Notes under the pieces: model-generated
What the model saw: only the letters and a program-made list of their open reading frames with translations
Databases searched by the model: none
What the model was told of the DNA's origin: nothing
Assembly (NCBI GenBank): GCA_003439945.1
Contig: QVRM01001498.1
Span: 51,135 to 115,134 of the forward strand
Direction of reading: 5' to 3'
Length of the DNA stretch: 64,000 nt
DNA from: Dermanyssus gallinae
Taxonomy: Eukaryota; Arthropoda; Arachnida; Mesostigmata; Dermanyssidae
Position numbers and translations under genes: made by a program
Shown: piece after piece, positions 34,715-46,692 of the stretch
Numbering within the stretch: the first letter of the stretch is position 1
How the letters are laid out: every line of letters starts with the position of its first letter

Positions 34715-34940
34715 TATAATAAAATAAGACCCATCGCCTTATTTTATTCGTTCTGGTCTACATTATCTGTAAAATATGGAGCAGACGAGAAGGCCGAGGT
34801 AGGGGGGAGGGGGTGGGGAGCAGCCAGGCCCTCATGGGTCTATTGGGTTGCGCATCGCGCTATTGATATAATAAAATAAGACCCATCACTTTACTTTATT
34901 CGTTCTGGTCTACATTATCTGTAAAATATGGAGCATGTAT
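34671..34940. repeat. 152-bp direct tandem duplication of a LINE tail
   Basis: GCCAGGCCCT at 34671 recurs at 34823. The repeated sequence runs through GGGTCTATTGG, TATTGATATAATAAAATAAG and TAAAATATGGAGCA. The second copy ends near 34936. A G-rich run precedes each copy. Confidence 0.85.
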
Positions 34941-35750
34941 TTTATAGCGATTGAATAATAGGCTTGCATTCGTGGGGTCAGAGGTGTTCTTAGCCTCATT
35001 ATCCCCCATCACTGGCTATCAAAGCATTCAAAACCTTCGAGAAGTTATAGGGACTTCTCCCTGGGGCATCTAAGCTACATTTTAGGCTAGATTTAGTAAG
35101 ACTCAGTATGTGGCTTGTAAGCGGTGGTACGAAATTTCTAGAGATAATTTTACTACTGCTCCGCAAGGGTCCCGTAATGGGTAATAGGCGAAGACTGTCA
35201 AAAAGCTGACCTGAGGGTGTGTACTGACTTAGCAATTCATCCGGGTCGTGCATTCTCGCAACCTCCCCGAATAAAATACATTAGACACAAAGAAGTCTTT
35301 AAATGAAACTGAACGAGGCACGCATGTGGGGCACCACACAAAAAAGCCAACTGCCTGTCACTGCTGCTCGCTCGTGGGGCTAGACTACCCACTTTCTTTA
35401 TGGAGGGTTTCCGAAATGCCCGACCCATATACGATACTGGCAGCTAATGGTGACTAGAATGAAATCTTCAACCCTCTAAAAACCAACCCTCTTCCGTCGT
35501 TCTCCAAATCGAAGAGTGTTAATTGTACATGAGTCACTTCAAACTACCGAATTTGTGCTAGCTTCTACACGATCAAATCGGTGGGCAATTAGTCGCCGCT
35601 TGTCATGTGATAGTGATCACGACAGATCATAGTGAACATTTTTTTGATAACGTAGATAATGCCCGCTGCGGCCCATTTGGCGAGGCATTCATGAAACAGC
35701 TTGAGTTGACCGAACAGATACAATCTTGAGGTCGTTCAATTTAATGCTTA
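34941..35750. other. No gene recognised
   Basis: Short open frames on the - strand (34999-35253, 35237-35428) lack family resemblance. The region may be old transposon DNA. Confidence 0.35.
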
Positions 35751-35754
35751 TTAG

Positions 35755-35885
35755 AGCTTTCACTACATGCAGTTTTAATAATATTTTTTTTTATTCTTAT
35801 TAAAGCTTTCACTACATGCAGGAGCTTTCACTACATGGTAATAGAAAAAAATGCATATTTATAAGAGCTTTCACTACATGCAGTT
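35755..35885. repeat. Dispersed short repeat GAGCTTTCACTACATGCAG
   Basis: Four copies of A(G)AGCTTTCACTACATG occur at about 35755, 35803, 35822 and 35865, separated by AT-rich spacers of uneven length. Confidence 0.85.
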
Positions 35886-36154
35886 GTAATAGATATTTAA
35901 CACAGTATCGGTTGTTATTATCTGCTATTATCTTCCTTCCGTCTAGCCTTAGCGCGAACTTAATTCCTGCGTTACATACGCTGTGTCTAATAATTCTGCG
36001 CGAATCGGATTTTTTGTTATGAGCAAAACAAATTGTAGCACTCGAAGCCAGCCGTGACTGCTAATCTTACAATGTTCAGAGGTTTAGAAGAGTAACTATT
36101 TTTGCAAAATATTTTTGTCAATAAATATTGGTTTTGTTAGTGACTCGCTGCATT

Positions 36155-36313
36155 CTAGTGTACATACTCTTTAGCAGCGGCAATCCTTGTTTCCTCATCA
36201 GCCTGGGTCGGTACTAGGCCCATTGTAACTGCTTCGTGGTAGGCTCGTAACGAGCCTCTAGCCTCTTCCGAATTCAAGTCATCGGCACTTTTCCGTCGTG
36301 CTGTACCGTCTAA
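36155..36313 (-). other. Short open frame, possible exon or relic
   Basis: On the - strand a 52-codon stop-to-stop frame reads LDGTARRKSADDLNSEEARG, then SLRAYHEAVTMGLVPTQADE and ETRIAAAKEYVH. The composition is that of a helical charged protein, unlike most chance frames here. I do not recognise it. There is no initiating ATG at its start, so it would have to be an exon or a fragment. Confidence 0.25.
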
Positions 36314-37086
36314 TCACGCCTTTCGTTGTCTTCTGGGTATACTGAGACATCTATCCGATTATGTATCCTATATATATCGAATTCGACACAGTGCGCTGCC
36401 AGAGGGCGCTGATTTTCCTAAAAAGCAGCCTTCGAAAATGTTGCCCGCTAAACCCCGCCCCAAGGCGGACACATTTCAATGATGGTACGGGTTACCAAAG
36501 TACGAACAAACAATAAACATTAAGCGAATTCGCAGCGCATTACACGCTACGCTTGATGTGTAAGGCTAACCACAGACTTCAATGTCGGTTCTGCTGAAGC
36601 TGATCCAGCACCAGTCACAGGATTTGATACGCAGGTTCGTTTAACGCTCCGACATACGCTCCGATGCGTCGTTCGGTCCAGAGTTTGAGCTCCAAACCCG
36701 TTGATTTGGGTCTGTTTCGGGTTGAGCTTGTTCCCTCAACCATGGCTCCTCAACAAGGGTAGCTGGCGGTTGGAGGCGTACATACGTCTTAAGGTGCGTG
36801 TATGCTGTTAACTTCACGCTTTTCCCTGTGGTCCGAAATAGTGAGGTTTCCCACCAGCCAGGCGCTCCCCATGTTCCTCTAGCTACTCGTTTTCTCACAA
36901 CACACTTAACCTTCGTTTACTAGTTACTTCTCCCCATTGAAGCAATTGCGTTTTACAACAAGAACTGCATACATATACACTGGAGCCTGAATGACTGTGT
37001 GGTGCTCTGCTTAATCAGTGTAATAGATTACTGTTGAGGTGGCCTCCAGGTGACAGTCAGTATCAATGCCAAGAGGTATAGTGAAA

Positions 37087-37335
37087 GTCCACGGGTTTAT
37101 ATATATATATGAGAGAGAGAATGAGAGCGAGAGAGAGATGAGATAAATATAGATATATAGATAGAGATGATATTGAGAGAGAGATAGATAGAGAGAGAGA
37201 GGAGAGAGAGTAGATAGATATAGAGAGAGAGAGAGGGTATATCTATAGAGATAGATAGATATAGATTGATAGATATATATATATATAGATATATTATATT
37301 ATATATATTTATATATATTTATATATATTAAATAT
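37087..37335. repeat. Compound GA/TA/GATA microsatellite
   Basis: TATATATAT, then GAGAGAGA and GATA-type units mixed over about 250 bp, ending in TATATTTATATATT. This is polypurine on the + strand in its first half. Confidence 0.9.
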
Positions 37336-37337
37336 AA

Positions 37338-37690
37338 AGTGTGTTGCCAAAAATTAAGCAACTTGTGTTTTTTTTTAATGATAATTCGGATTGATTTATT
37401 TAAATGGCTTGACATTTTAAAGGCATGATGTACATGGCTAACCACGAGTATGGTGTGAATTTCGTTGCAATCTCAGAACTGGCAAAAAAAAATGAAAAAT
37501 AGTGTCGCAATGTATTAGCCACAAGAACGCCTTACGGAGTATTCTATTCTTAGCAGGGCTGAATGACCTGTTTGATACTACTGTATTACCAAGCTCGGCA
37601 TATGCCTTAATTCTTGTATTTTCGTTAGCAAAAGAGAGATCCTTTGTACGACCCATGGTTTAAACATAAGCTTCGTCGTTAGTTCGAAAC
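37338..37690 (-). mobile_element. Tc1-like element relic, internally deleted
   Basis: On the - strand 37656-37438 begins MGRTKDLSFANENTRIKAYA, ELGNTVVSNRSFSPAKNRIL, the layout of a Tc1-like helix-turn-helix (GRTKDLS...R...I-x-A-Y-x-E-L-G). The left edge AAGTGTGTTGCCAAAAATTA next to TATATA looks like a terminal repeat with a TA target. No matching right-end repeat or DDE core was found. Confidence 0.45.
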
Positions 37691-38289
37691 AACGACTAAG
37701 CTGTAGACTATTTTGCAGAATGGTTGATTTAGCTAGCCAATATTCCTGACATTGAATCCCCGTGATCGTACATCAGCTGTACTACTATTAATACTTTTAA
37801 GTGTGTATGATAACAATCATGGGCAAACAGTGACATTGGAATGATGGCTTTATTAATGCTGGATATAATTGGTCAACGTATGATAAACATTTTGATCAAA
37901 ATTAGAAAGAATTACGCCAATACATACATGCCCAACATTGCGACCGCTAAATACTGCGTAAAGTGCCTTTCCACGAGTTGCAGTATGCATTTTATTATTA
38001 AGTTAAATTACTAATGAACGAATGGATAGCCATTCTTACAAAACGTGCTTCAGATCTAGCAGGTTAATGCAAGCGTGGTTGTGTATCTTTGCACAAAGCA
38101 AGCGTAGTACCAGCTTGCAACGCGCGGGCGCAAATATACACCTATGTGTTCATTTACTTCTCGATCCTATTTTCATACCTGCAATGCGTTGTATGTTTGT
38201 AGTCAACGAGCCTGCCGGAGCAGTAGGTTGTCTGTTACCCTGAAAGCGTAAGTAAAGTTAATCCAGATAACTTCACTGTAGGATAGCAG
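37691..38289. other. No gene recognised
   Basis: AT-rich DNA. The 73-codon frame at 38022-38243 has no family resemblance. Confidence 0.4.
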
Positions 38290-38626
38290 TGTCCGTTAAG
38301 CATCGCGGGCATAGACAGCGTCGGTTAGCGGCAATGCCGAAGCAAGCTAAATACATAGCGCCAATTAGAAGATGCCGCCACCCTACTAGCGAATACGCGG
38401 GAAGTCACTAAATGCGCGGGCAATCTGTGAGTATATAAGGAGGCATGAGAATAAATGAGTTAGTAGTCGTTGGTGCGAGCCAGGCAGAGGACGTGTGTTG
38501 TTTGAGCGAGAGAATGGCGAACTCGTAGCGGTCGCCGCCCGGTCATGGGGGTGGTGGACACTACATTCACTTAACATTCCGGCGGATGCCAGTATTAGGT
38601 TCACCTGCTCAGCACAGGTCCCTACA
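38290..38626 (+). mobile_element. Candidate solo LTR
   Basis: The segment starts TGTCCGTTAAGC and ends GGTCCCTACA (TG...CA type). It contains GAGTATATAAGGAGG at about 38431-38445, a good TATA box, followed by AGAATAAATGAG, a possible poly(A) signal. A TATA box and poly(A) signal this close are usual in LTRs. No second LTR, internal gag-pol or clear target duplication was found. Confidence 0.4.
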
Positions 38627-40570
38627 AATTGTTACCCGTAATTGTAGAGTACAAATGCAAAGACAACACATACCGTCATTACGATAGCCACGGTAGCCAT
38701 TACAAGCACCACCAATATTGAATGTTTATTATTGCTTTTTTACTTAGAATGATTAGCAAAAAAGATACTTATGTGCAAGCGACGATCTACAACGACAACG
38801 AACGTATCAAGATACTTGTCGAATTTACGGCGTTATCTCGGCGATCGGCGAAAAGCGGATTTTGGACCATAATTGGTCACGGATGACAAACGTGTCTACC
38901 TCGCGTTCTCATTAACCATCACCACCACCGGCTCTCAAACATGATTGGACCCTATTTTGGGTTCGAGTTTTCCGGTGCGTTTTTTTCTACTATTTTCTGC
39001 GCCCTCAGTCCTTTCCTTCTCTACGCATCCTGACGGTAGCCGCGTGGTCGTCAGCGTCGTCATTGCCCATGTTATGTTTTCTATTGCAGGTTGTTTTTGA
39101 AGCTCAAGGTTCGCACTACTCGAGTGAGAAAAAACAAAGTTTGTACCACTCGATGTCACCTTTAAATATTGCTATACTTTGGAAGTCGTTAAAGATGGCG
39201 CAATAACAAGAGAAACGGGCGTGAACTTCTATAGAAAAAAAAAAACTGTTCATTGACGGCAATTTAGAGTCGATAAGAATTGCAGCAACAAAAACTATAT
39301 CCGGCCAACGACAAGAACTAAAGTAACATGTTCTTTAGTTCTTTACGTTAAGTTAAATCAACGTAACCATAAAAAATCCACTTTTATTTGTTCTTCAGAG
39401 CTTCCCGTATAACATGGCAGATCTACCAAGGGTGTCACCAGTATCATTAAATTGAATTCCGAGCCTTGTACTTACTAACGAGAAAATGTATTCTCACAAG
39501 CTTATTTTATAAGTTTCCTAGTTACAAGATGGAAAAGCCTTTAATCTAGTCACTTTAAAGAAACAAATTAAAACAATAGTTAGAAGGTTAGCCGGTACAG
39601 TTTTATTTAATAGCATTTAACTTAATCGACTTCTTATTGTTTTTTTTCTTCAAAATCAATTTTAGTGTGATAACCCACTTATGACGTGCGTAAACATATG
39701 TGGTTGTCTGTGCGCACTGGATCCGCTGCAGAAAGGTAACTGAAATTAGAATTCAGCGGGGCTGCGTTGGGGCCTGGAACTACAGCAATGACTGTGCAAA
39801 TCATCAGTCTGCCCTTGTGAAACTTTATTTTTTTTAATGTTGAGGGAAAAATACTTCCCATAATTATGTGCACATGTCCATATGTTTGTTTACATTTTTT
39901 TTTTTAATTTTGTCTAACCCGACTGCATACCTGATCTCAGTTTTTAATCTTACATTACTGCGATGCGACGAATAGCAGTAAATTAGCTAGTATTATCAGG
40001 ACCTAAATAACTGCACCTCTTGAGTGGTTGGCCTTCTTCTGTACTATTTATGTAATGCTTACGTCTATCAATGTTCTAAACGTATCCCCTTTGTGTACCC
40101 TGTATTCGCTAGCGAAGGAGTAGAACTGATTAGTCATTAGAATTAGCATACGGTATGGCCGTTTACCTTGGTAACGGGTAGGTTTGCTGTACTACCGTTC
40201 TGTCTCAGTGTACTGAACCACTGCACGGCCTTGACTCACGAAAAATCCATCACCTGGGTGAAGTAAGCATTCGCTTGGCCGCGGACTTTGCCCGCCTTCC
40301 CTGCCTCGTCACATAGCTGCGCCTCTGCAGTAGCCGCTACTGCCGACGGACTCAGCAGCCACCAACCATCAACACGTCATTCTAATTAGGGACGCGCGTC
40401 AGTCTGGTCGTCCTTCTGAGGAACAGATTACTAGGCAGAAAGGACGGGGCCAAATCGCCACTAAGGCTACCACCCCCTTAATTCTGCTGTCGGCCTGCGA
40501 GTTAGATGTAGGCGCAATTAGACTGAAAGCTGTTCTAACCGACGCCGTCGGAGCATGGATCGACGTATTT
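38627..40570. other. No gene recognised
   Basis: There is a 10-bp-arm inverted repeat (AGAACTAAAG ... CTTTAGTTCT) at about 39312-39340. The 40260-40560 part is GC-richer and may be a worn retroelement, but I could not assign it. Confidence 0.35.
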
Positions 40571-40571
40571 T

Positions 40572-40609
40572 CGTCCGAGCTAGTCGGTTACTACCGACTA
40601 GCTCGGACG
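40572..40609. repeat. Perfect fold-back palindrome, 17-bp arms
   Basis: CGTCCGAGCTAGTCGGT (40572-40588) and its exact reverse complement (40593-40609) with a 4-bp spacer TACT. Confidence 0.9.
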
Positions 40610-40901
40610 ACTAGCTGGCCACGGCGACCAACTTCGTGCCGCCAGTGACCTCTAGCTTGGCATTGCTATTTTTGAGCGAGAGAGGAATGTCCATGTGGCG
40701 GAACGGTGGAATAAAGCGGCCTGCACCGGCTTAGCTGCACTAAACTAGCCGGGTTCTGCGCAGGGTCGCCACGTTGCCATCAATGCGCATCATTTACCAA
40801 TGGGAGATGCACAAACGGCGCCTATACGCGTATTTTCGTGAGGGCCACGTTGTAATGGCGTTTGGGGCAAGGATGCACTTAAACTGACAAAAGAGCTTAG
40901 G

Positions 40902-40932
40902 AATTATTATTATTATTATTATTATTATTATT
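40902..40932. repeat. (ATT)n microsatellite
   Basis: Ten consecutive ATT units. Confidence 0.95.
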
Positions 40933-41717
40933 TCAAACTCTTGCATATAAGCAAATAAAACTGTAATAAATAAAAAATAAAAAAATAAAAAAAATCTAGT
41001 TTATCATCGCTATAATGCAATAAGCACCGGCACAATCATCATCATCATTTCGTCCGTTTTTTTGCTCATACGTGTGCTTATTGAACGGTAGGCAATTACG
41101 ATGCGATCTATAACTACATGGACCACGTGGTCATTATGTCTAATCCACGCCCCCTTCCCACCCCTCCCCCCCGGACAATTTTCCGAAAATTAAACAGAGG
41201 AATTTTGACAGCGCCAACGGCACAGCACCCTTCTGGCGGCCCCCAGGCGCGCAAAAAGGCCGAGAGGATAGCTGCCGACAAACCAGCTTTGTCGGCAAAA
41301 AAAACCTATCTTATGTTTTATCACTCGGTCATGCGTTTGCTGACGCCGTTATTTCAGCTACTATTTCTCATAATACTGGCGCTGCTGCTGCTACATTTAT
41401 CCACTGCCATGGTATGGATGTGAGCCCCTTTGAGATATCTTCCTAGCGTCATTGGAACAGCTGTAACTGTACTTCGCTTATGGGAGGCTGGGCATATGAT
41501 AGTCATCCTACGACGATGCTGATGGCGATGCTGGTCGGACTGGGATAATGATTGTCGATAGTGCAATCGTCTCCTGATTGCTCGTTAGTTGCTTTTTTTT
41601 CGGCTGGTCAACTTTCTCTCATCGGGCCTGAGTCTCGACTGCGTTTCTAGGCGATTGTCGCGCAGATTCAGACCCCGTGTGTCGCGTTCAGGGAGGCGCG
41701 CCTTTCGATAATCAAAA

Positions 41718-41779
<62 letters not shown>

Positions 41780-44056
41780 GCCAGATGTAGCGTAACACGT
41801 AGAATGAAGAACGAAACTCTAAGAAAAATCCCCCTTGCCTTGTTATGACGAGAACTTTGTCACGACAAGAACTTTGTCACATAACGTGGCCATGTTCGCT
41901 ACTTTGAACGTGGATATCTTTCTGATCGTTGTCGATCGCCTCGTACGACGACGACAAGCAGAAGACTCAAACAGCGAAGGTGTGGCTGCATAAAATGCGC
42001 ACAATGGCATCGTTTGTTTCATGCGCAAGAGATGCTTTGTAAATTTGCGGGACGACAAACAACGAAGCAGATCAGATTTATCAGACTGGCGTGCTTCGTA
42101 ACGACGTGAACGAATAGCCCGATCCGGCGTCTTTATAGGTCGGGCGTGGCCATCGTGTGCATTCTGTGCGTGTATCTGTAGCTTTGCGTCCGCATACCTA
42201 TGTAGCGTCCGTAGAGCACTTTTTTGTGAGTGTGTGTGTGTATTTGTACATAATGACTATGTCGGTGTAGGGCCGTATGTAGACGATGTTATGGTGTGGC
42301 TGTTGTAAATGTCTATGCTGTTTCTCTTCTAATGGTGTTATTGTTTTTAGTCATGGTGTCCATATGACTATCTCTTGTGCTGCTGCTGTTGTTGGTTTTG
42401 TTGTTGTTGATTGACGCGACTACACGCAAATTAAATGGACCAGACATGATGGCCAAATTCGGGCCAGACCGTTGTTGCCGCTGCTGCCATTGTGATTATT
42501 ACTATTATTACTATTCTTACTCTGGTATAATTGGTCAGTGCTAACCACGACGCCTAGAGTGCCAATGACTGCTGTGCGACCTTCTGTGGGCTAATTGAAA
42601 CACACTGCCTCTAATCCTGCCGTGTGAAACGTCTTACGCGTTGGAAATCTTTGCCACGGGAAAAACAGAACAGCCTCTATATGAGACTCAAGTGCGAGTG
42701 AAGAAAGTTACTTTCTGGCAGCAATGAAAGGAAAGCAAAAAGAGATGTAGGAGGCGACACTCTGAACTGGCGCCACTATGTGTCAGTTTAGGCGGGTCCC
42801 GTTTTAATAGTAACGTTGAAGCCCCATGCAAGGTTTTTCATACAGCTACGTGACCTTACCACTAATCCTGATAAAGTGAAAAGCGTTCAGTTCACGTGTT
42901 ATTAAACGTATGCTCGCGTACGAGCCAAACCATTAATATTTTCTTGTTTTATTTCTACGGAGCCTCAACGCGATAAAAGTCTCGGAGCAAGAACATTTGT
43001 ATATAAATAAATAAAAATTGATAGTGACATTGCATCATCACAAAGAACGGCACATTTGGAACTAGCGTTGTTATACCAGCTTATTTACATCACGTGAACC
43101 AGCAGTCATCGGGAGTGGTTAGGTACCACTCTATAAAAGTAACTGCGGGAGATCTTGCCTTCGGGGAGATACCTAAACCCCAGTACGTACCACTTTCGCT
43201 TGGCTACCTCGGATTCTCACGGTCCACCCTCAGATCTAATTGTTGTCAATTAGTAATAAGCGTTAGGCACGTAACATGTCGCTGACCGAATTTCCCGAGG
43301 AAAAGCTTTGTCGGGGTTGTCGATTGTAGGTAAGCGATGGCAACTAAGCACCTTGCTAGCGTTTCAAACGATACGATCTCGTTACGACAGTAGCTAGAGC
43401 AGACGCGATTTTACGTGGTGTAGGTCCTCGCTATATTTTAAGATACTCCTGTATAGACTGTCTATGAAAAGAAAGTTGTACGTCGCAAAACATTCTGGGC
43501 GGTCTCAATGGCGCCGAGCAAAAATTACTCCTAATTCATTATTTTGAAATGTTATGGCTCGTTAAACTATTTTCTTGTAGCCTTAAAACAAAGTACTTGC
43601 AGTGTAACTACATTACTTACGTGATCGGGCTGTCCCGCTAGCGTCTCATGGAGTGTTAGAATTAAGCCCGTAGTCGCGGGTGTAATTTTAACTAATAAGG
43701 CTGAGAAAGTTTAAATCACTTTTTGTGGCGCTCGAAACGATGCCTTAGAAGCATTTACAACAACACTTTATGCCTAAAAGATTCTGTTAAGATTTCGACG
43801 TTTCTACAGTCGTGTTGCCACCTTTGACAAATGAGCATGAACTATAGTGCATCGACCTATTTTTTATGGCTAAGACGAGAGTCGCCTCGCGCCAGGGAAA
43901 ACCTTCCATAAATTGCTTAGATTTATTGGGAGCATTGATAGCAGCTAGGCTAACAGCGAAAGTGAAATCTAATTTTAACCACCCAATCGACTTTGTATTG
44001 GGCTGGGCAAGAGATTTCCCTGAGCGTCGGAAGTAGTTTGTAGCGAATAGGATTCG
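40933..44056. other. Long gene-poor stretch
   Basis: It holds the TA tract at 41721-41778 and GTT-type triplets at about 42380-42410. Short open frames (41118-41423, 41843-42058, 43094-43285) show no family features. No host gene is supported. Confidence 0.4.
41721..41778. repeat. (TA)n microsatellite
   Basis: A 58-bp uninterrupted TA tract. Confidence 0.95.
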
Positions 44057-44260
44057 TTATGTGATATAAAGGCTTTCAAACCCGGCCGACGGGTACCTAT
44101 CACAAGCGTCACCTATCACCTGCGGCAGGTGATAGGTGACGCTTCCGTGTTTCCTGTTATACAATTTCTTGAGATCCGGAATGACCGGCGGGTCCACAGT
44201 CATGGTGCTCCCGACGGCGTCCACCTCCATTTTTGTGTCCTTTTCGCCTCTGTTTTTCAA
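44057..44260 (-). other. Short open frame, unknown, containing a palindrome
   Basis: The frame (67 codons) reads MKNRGEKDTKMEVDAVGSTM at its start and carries TVDPPVIPDLKK. Half of it is built from the perfect palindrome at 44104-44144. It may be the N-terminus of a LINE ORF1. I do not recognise a domain. Confidence 0.3.
44104..44144. repeat. Perfect fold-back palindrome, 20-bp arms
   Basis: Arms 44104-44123 and 44125-44144 are exact reverse complements with a single-base spacer. The core is CACCTGCGGCAGGTG. Confidence 0.9.
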
Positions 44261-44265
44261 TCGGC

Positions 44266-44322
44266 CTAGGCCATGGAATGAGCTTGGCTATCGCTAGGCC
44301 ATGGAATGAGCTTGGCTATTGA
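44266..44322. repeat. 28-bp tandem duplication
   Basis: The unit containing AGGCCATGGAATGAGCTTGG occurs twice in a row. Confidence 0.85.
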
Positions 44323-44481
44323 TGACTGCTGTTGCATATAGTATGGCCGCGGATTGAAGTTTGTATTTGCCCGCCATGTTGGTGATGATCTCTGCCTGTT
44401 AGCCACAGCTCGCTACGGCGCTGTTAGCCATGATCCGCCACTGCACTGTTCGCGCTCTGTCACGTTGCCGGTCGCCGGCCG

Positions 44482-44513
44482 GATAAAAAGGGTGCGCGCC
44501 ATTTCCTCAGTCC
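44482..44513 (+). promoter_or_regulatory. Core-promoter-like site (TATA plus initiator)
   Basis: GATAAAAAG at 44482-44490 is followed 27 bp downstream by TCAGTC (44507-44512), the arthropod initiator sequence. The surrounding 44330-44900 is GC-rich for this window. Such an arrangement is common in LTR-retrotransposon promoters; an LTR is my preferred reading, but its borders were not found. Confidence 0.35.
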
Positions 44514-44673
44514 TTTTTTGCTACCTCGAGCGTTCGGTGTAACGCGCACTCTGCAAACCCTTAGTCCGGCGGCGACCGGTACGTCCGACGGCCTGGCAGC
44601 GACACCGGCGGGAGCGTGGCAGCAGTACTGCACTAGGGTGGTGAGTGATTGTGGCTGGCAGGTGCAGGCAGAT

Positions 44674-44694
44674 TATATATATATATATATATAT
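44674..44694. repeat. (TA)n microsatellite
   Basis: A short TA tract within the GC-rich promoter-like region. Confidence 0.85.
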
Positions 44695-45104
44695 TGTTAG
44701 TTGTGTGATTGTTAGCGCTAGTGTAGCGGCAGTGTCAAGGGTGTGATCTGTGTGAGTTCCGGCGGCGAAACAGCCTTGCGCTAACCGCCGGGACATTGTG
44801 TGAGCTAGCTAGGCAACAACAACAATAATAATATTACGAAGAGAGACGGCGCTGCCGTATCGCTCTCTTGCGTATAGTGAAATATTACAAATAAGATCAG
44901 CGTCAGTGAACCCGCGCATTTTCGACTGTCTTATTCTACGGTTCCGTTGGCAACAACTGCCATTGTCTCAACCGCGCGATATGCGTTGGCGATTCTGATC
45001 GCTTCCGCTGTGCCCTTAGAAGTTTCTACCGGTTTTTTTCTGTAACCCCATCGCGCACGGCCCCTACGTAGCGGCGGCGTTAAGCACGACCGACCGAACC
45101 CTGC

Positions 45105-45420
45105 TACAGAGGAAGGAAGTTTTGTTTGGCCTCCGCCTCACCCCGGGTTCTCGGCATGATCTTGGCCAGACAGTTTACAGTCGTTTTTTCTGCCTTGGCG
45201 GTCACCTGCTCGATGTGCTCACTGCCGGTGAGGGCCTTGTAGAATGGTTAAAATATACGCCCACATATTGGGCGAACTGTCTGAGCTTAGCTGAGTTGGG
45301 CGCGTCCCTAAAGTCGTGAGTAAATGTCGACAACGGGTCAATGCTAATTGTTCTCGGACCTAGAAGTGTTTTGTGTGCCACCGACCTACCGTGATCACAC
45401 CCACCCCGCATAGGGCACAA
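45105..45420 (-). mobile_element. LINE reverse-transcriptase fragment (I/R1-like)
   Basis: On the - strand QFAQYVGVYF is followed, after a frame change, by SEHIEQVTAKAEKT and LAKIMPRTRGEAEAK. This matches the Y-L-G-V...H-I-x-x-V-x-x-K-A-x-K-T...L-x-x-I-M-P segment after the palm domain of I/R1-type LINEs. Only this fragment remains. Confidence 0.5.
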
Positions 45421-45984
45421 TTCATGAACAGTGTTAAATTCAAGTGTTCAACACAGGTATCGTATACCCTATCACACATGATACTATAATACACCTGACA
45501 TGACCAGGACACTAAATACGCCTAACATGATCAGAGGGGCGTATCTGGACTTCCGTCGAAATACCGAGAACCTGAAAATATTTCCACAGAAATTATACAA
45601 ATATGAAAATGTTTCCACATAAATTATACAAATATAATATATTCCGTTTGTAACTCCTGTAAAAAATCTTTTTTACAGGATGGCTAGAGTGATATCAGCT
45701 ATCATTACACAACAATCACAACACTGATAGCATGAAACAATAGTGGTGAAACATAACCGATGTGCGTACATAATGAAAATACGTTACTATGGTTGGATTC
45801 AAACTTATTTTTGTCTGTCCCCGTCGCGCTCTCTCTCTCTCTATCTCTCAGTGGATTTGATTTCTTTATTGACTACTTTGTCTGTATAAGTCTTTATTTG
45901 AACAACTATCAGTTGCTGGTTAGTTTCATGAAGCCTCTCTAATGAAACTCAGCCAACTTGTATTGACGATTCACAGAACTCGTC

Positions 45985-46692
45985 GCGCCTAGCCGGCTTT
46001 CCTGACCCCAGAAGCTTTGCGTAACTTAGGTTCACCCTCGAGCCGGCATAAATTACCACATTTTGACGGTCTCTTGTACTGCTTCCGCTGAACATTCATG
46101 CCGATTCGTGATCACAAGCTTGCAGACAGCATGTCCGATAATGTTGCCTGCCGGGCTATAATTACATAGCACGGACGTGCTCTTTTTACCCGCACACCAG
46201 GCATCTTAATAGCGGCACAGCCTAGAGCGTACGTTTGTGCCCAGATAGCGCGTAAACGTTTGACAACTAAAACTCTGGAGTACCAAGGAAGATCACGATT
46301 CTGAATATCCGGAGTGACCTATTGTGCAATATGATAAAACATTGATTGCATGTATATGTTTTCAGTCGTAGTCTCATGAAGCTCTGGCCAACGGTTTCAA
46401 AACTGAAGGTCAACATACAGTACGGATTTGGTCGAGTGAAATTGTTTGTCACACAAATATGTTGAATCCAGCGAAGTGCTCCGACATAAGAGTTCCTCAC
46501 TCCATACGACTTTAATTATATCTTTGCAGCGCCTCGTGTCACGGTAAGGCAAGGTAAAACACGAGCGATAATCATTATGCATATTAATCATTGAGTAACG
46601 GAATTAATTCTGTGTTATTCCATATCGCATTCTGAATTTGTTGTGCACGTCACCGTGTCAAAAGGGCATTCCCGTTGGCTCACGGTGATATT
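45985..46692 (-). pseudogene. CAP-superfamily gene, decayed left copy
   Basis: On the - strand it carries remnants of a CAP (SCP/antigen 5) domain: MHNDYRSCF, VVWSEEL, GALRWIQHIC and, near 46200, WAQTYALGCAA. There is a 1-bp insertion relative to the right copy just after the WSEEL codons, and further frame changes occur before the C-terminus. The exon border CAG|GTGCAATATC lies near 46692. Upstream at about 47470 only the last few codons and donor of the anchor exon survive (CAATGGCCCAAG|GTAAAT). It cannot encode a full protein. Confidence 0.75.

Noticed and set aside
36398..36411. CTCF-like motif GCCAGAGGGCGCTG
   Set aside because: Only part of the consensus matches and a single short hit is expected by chance.
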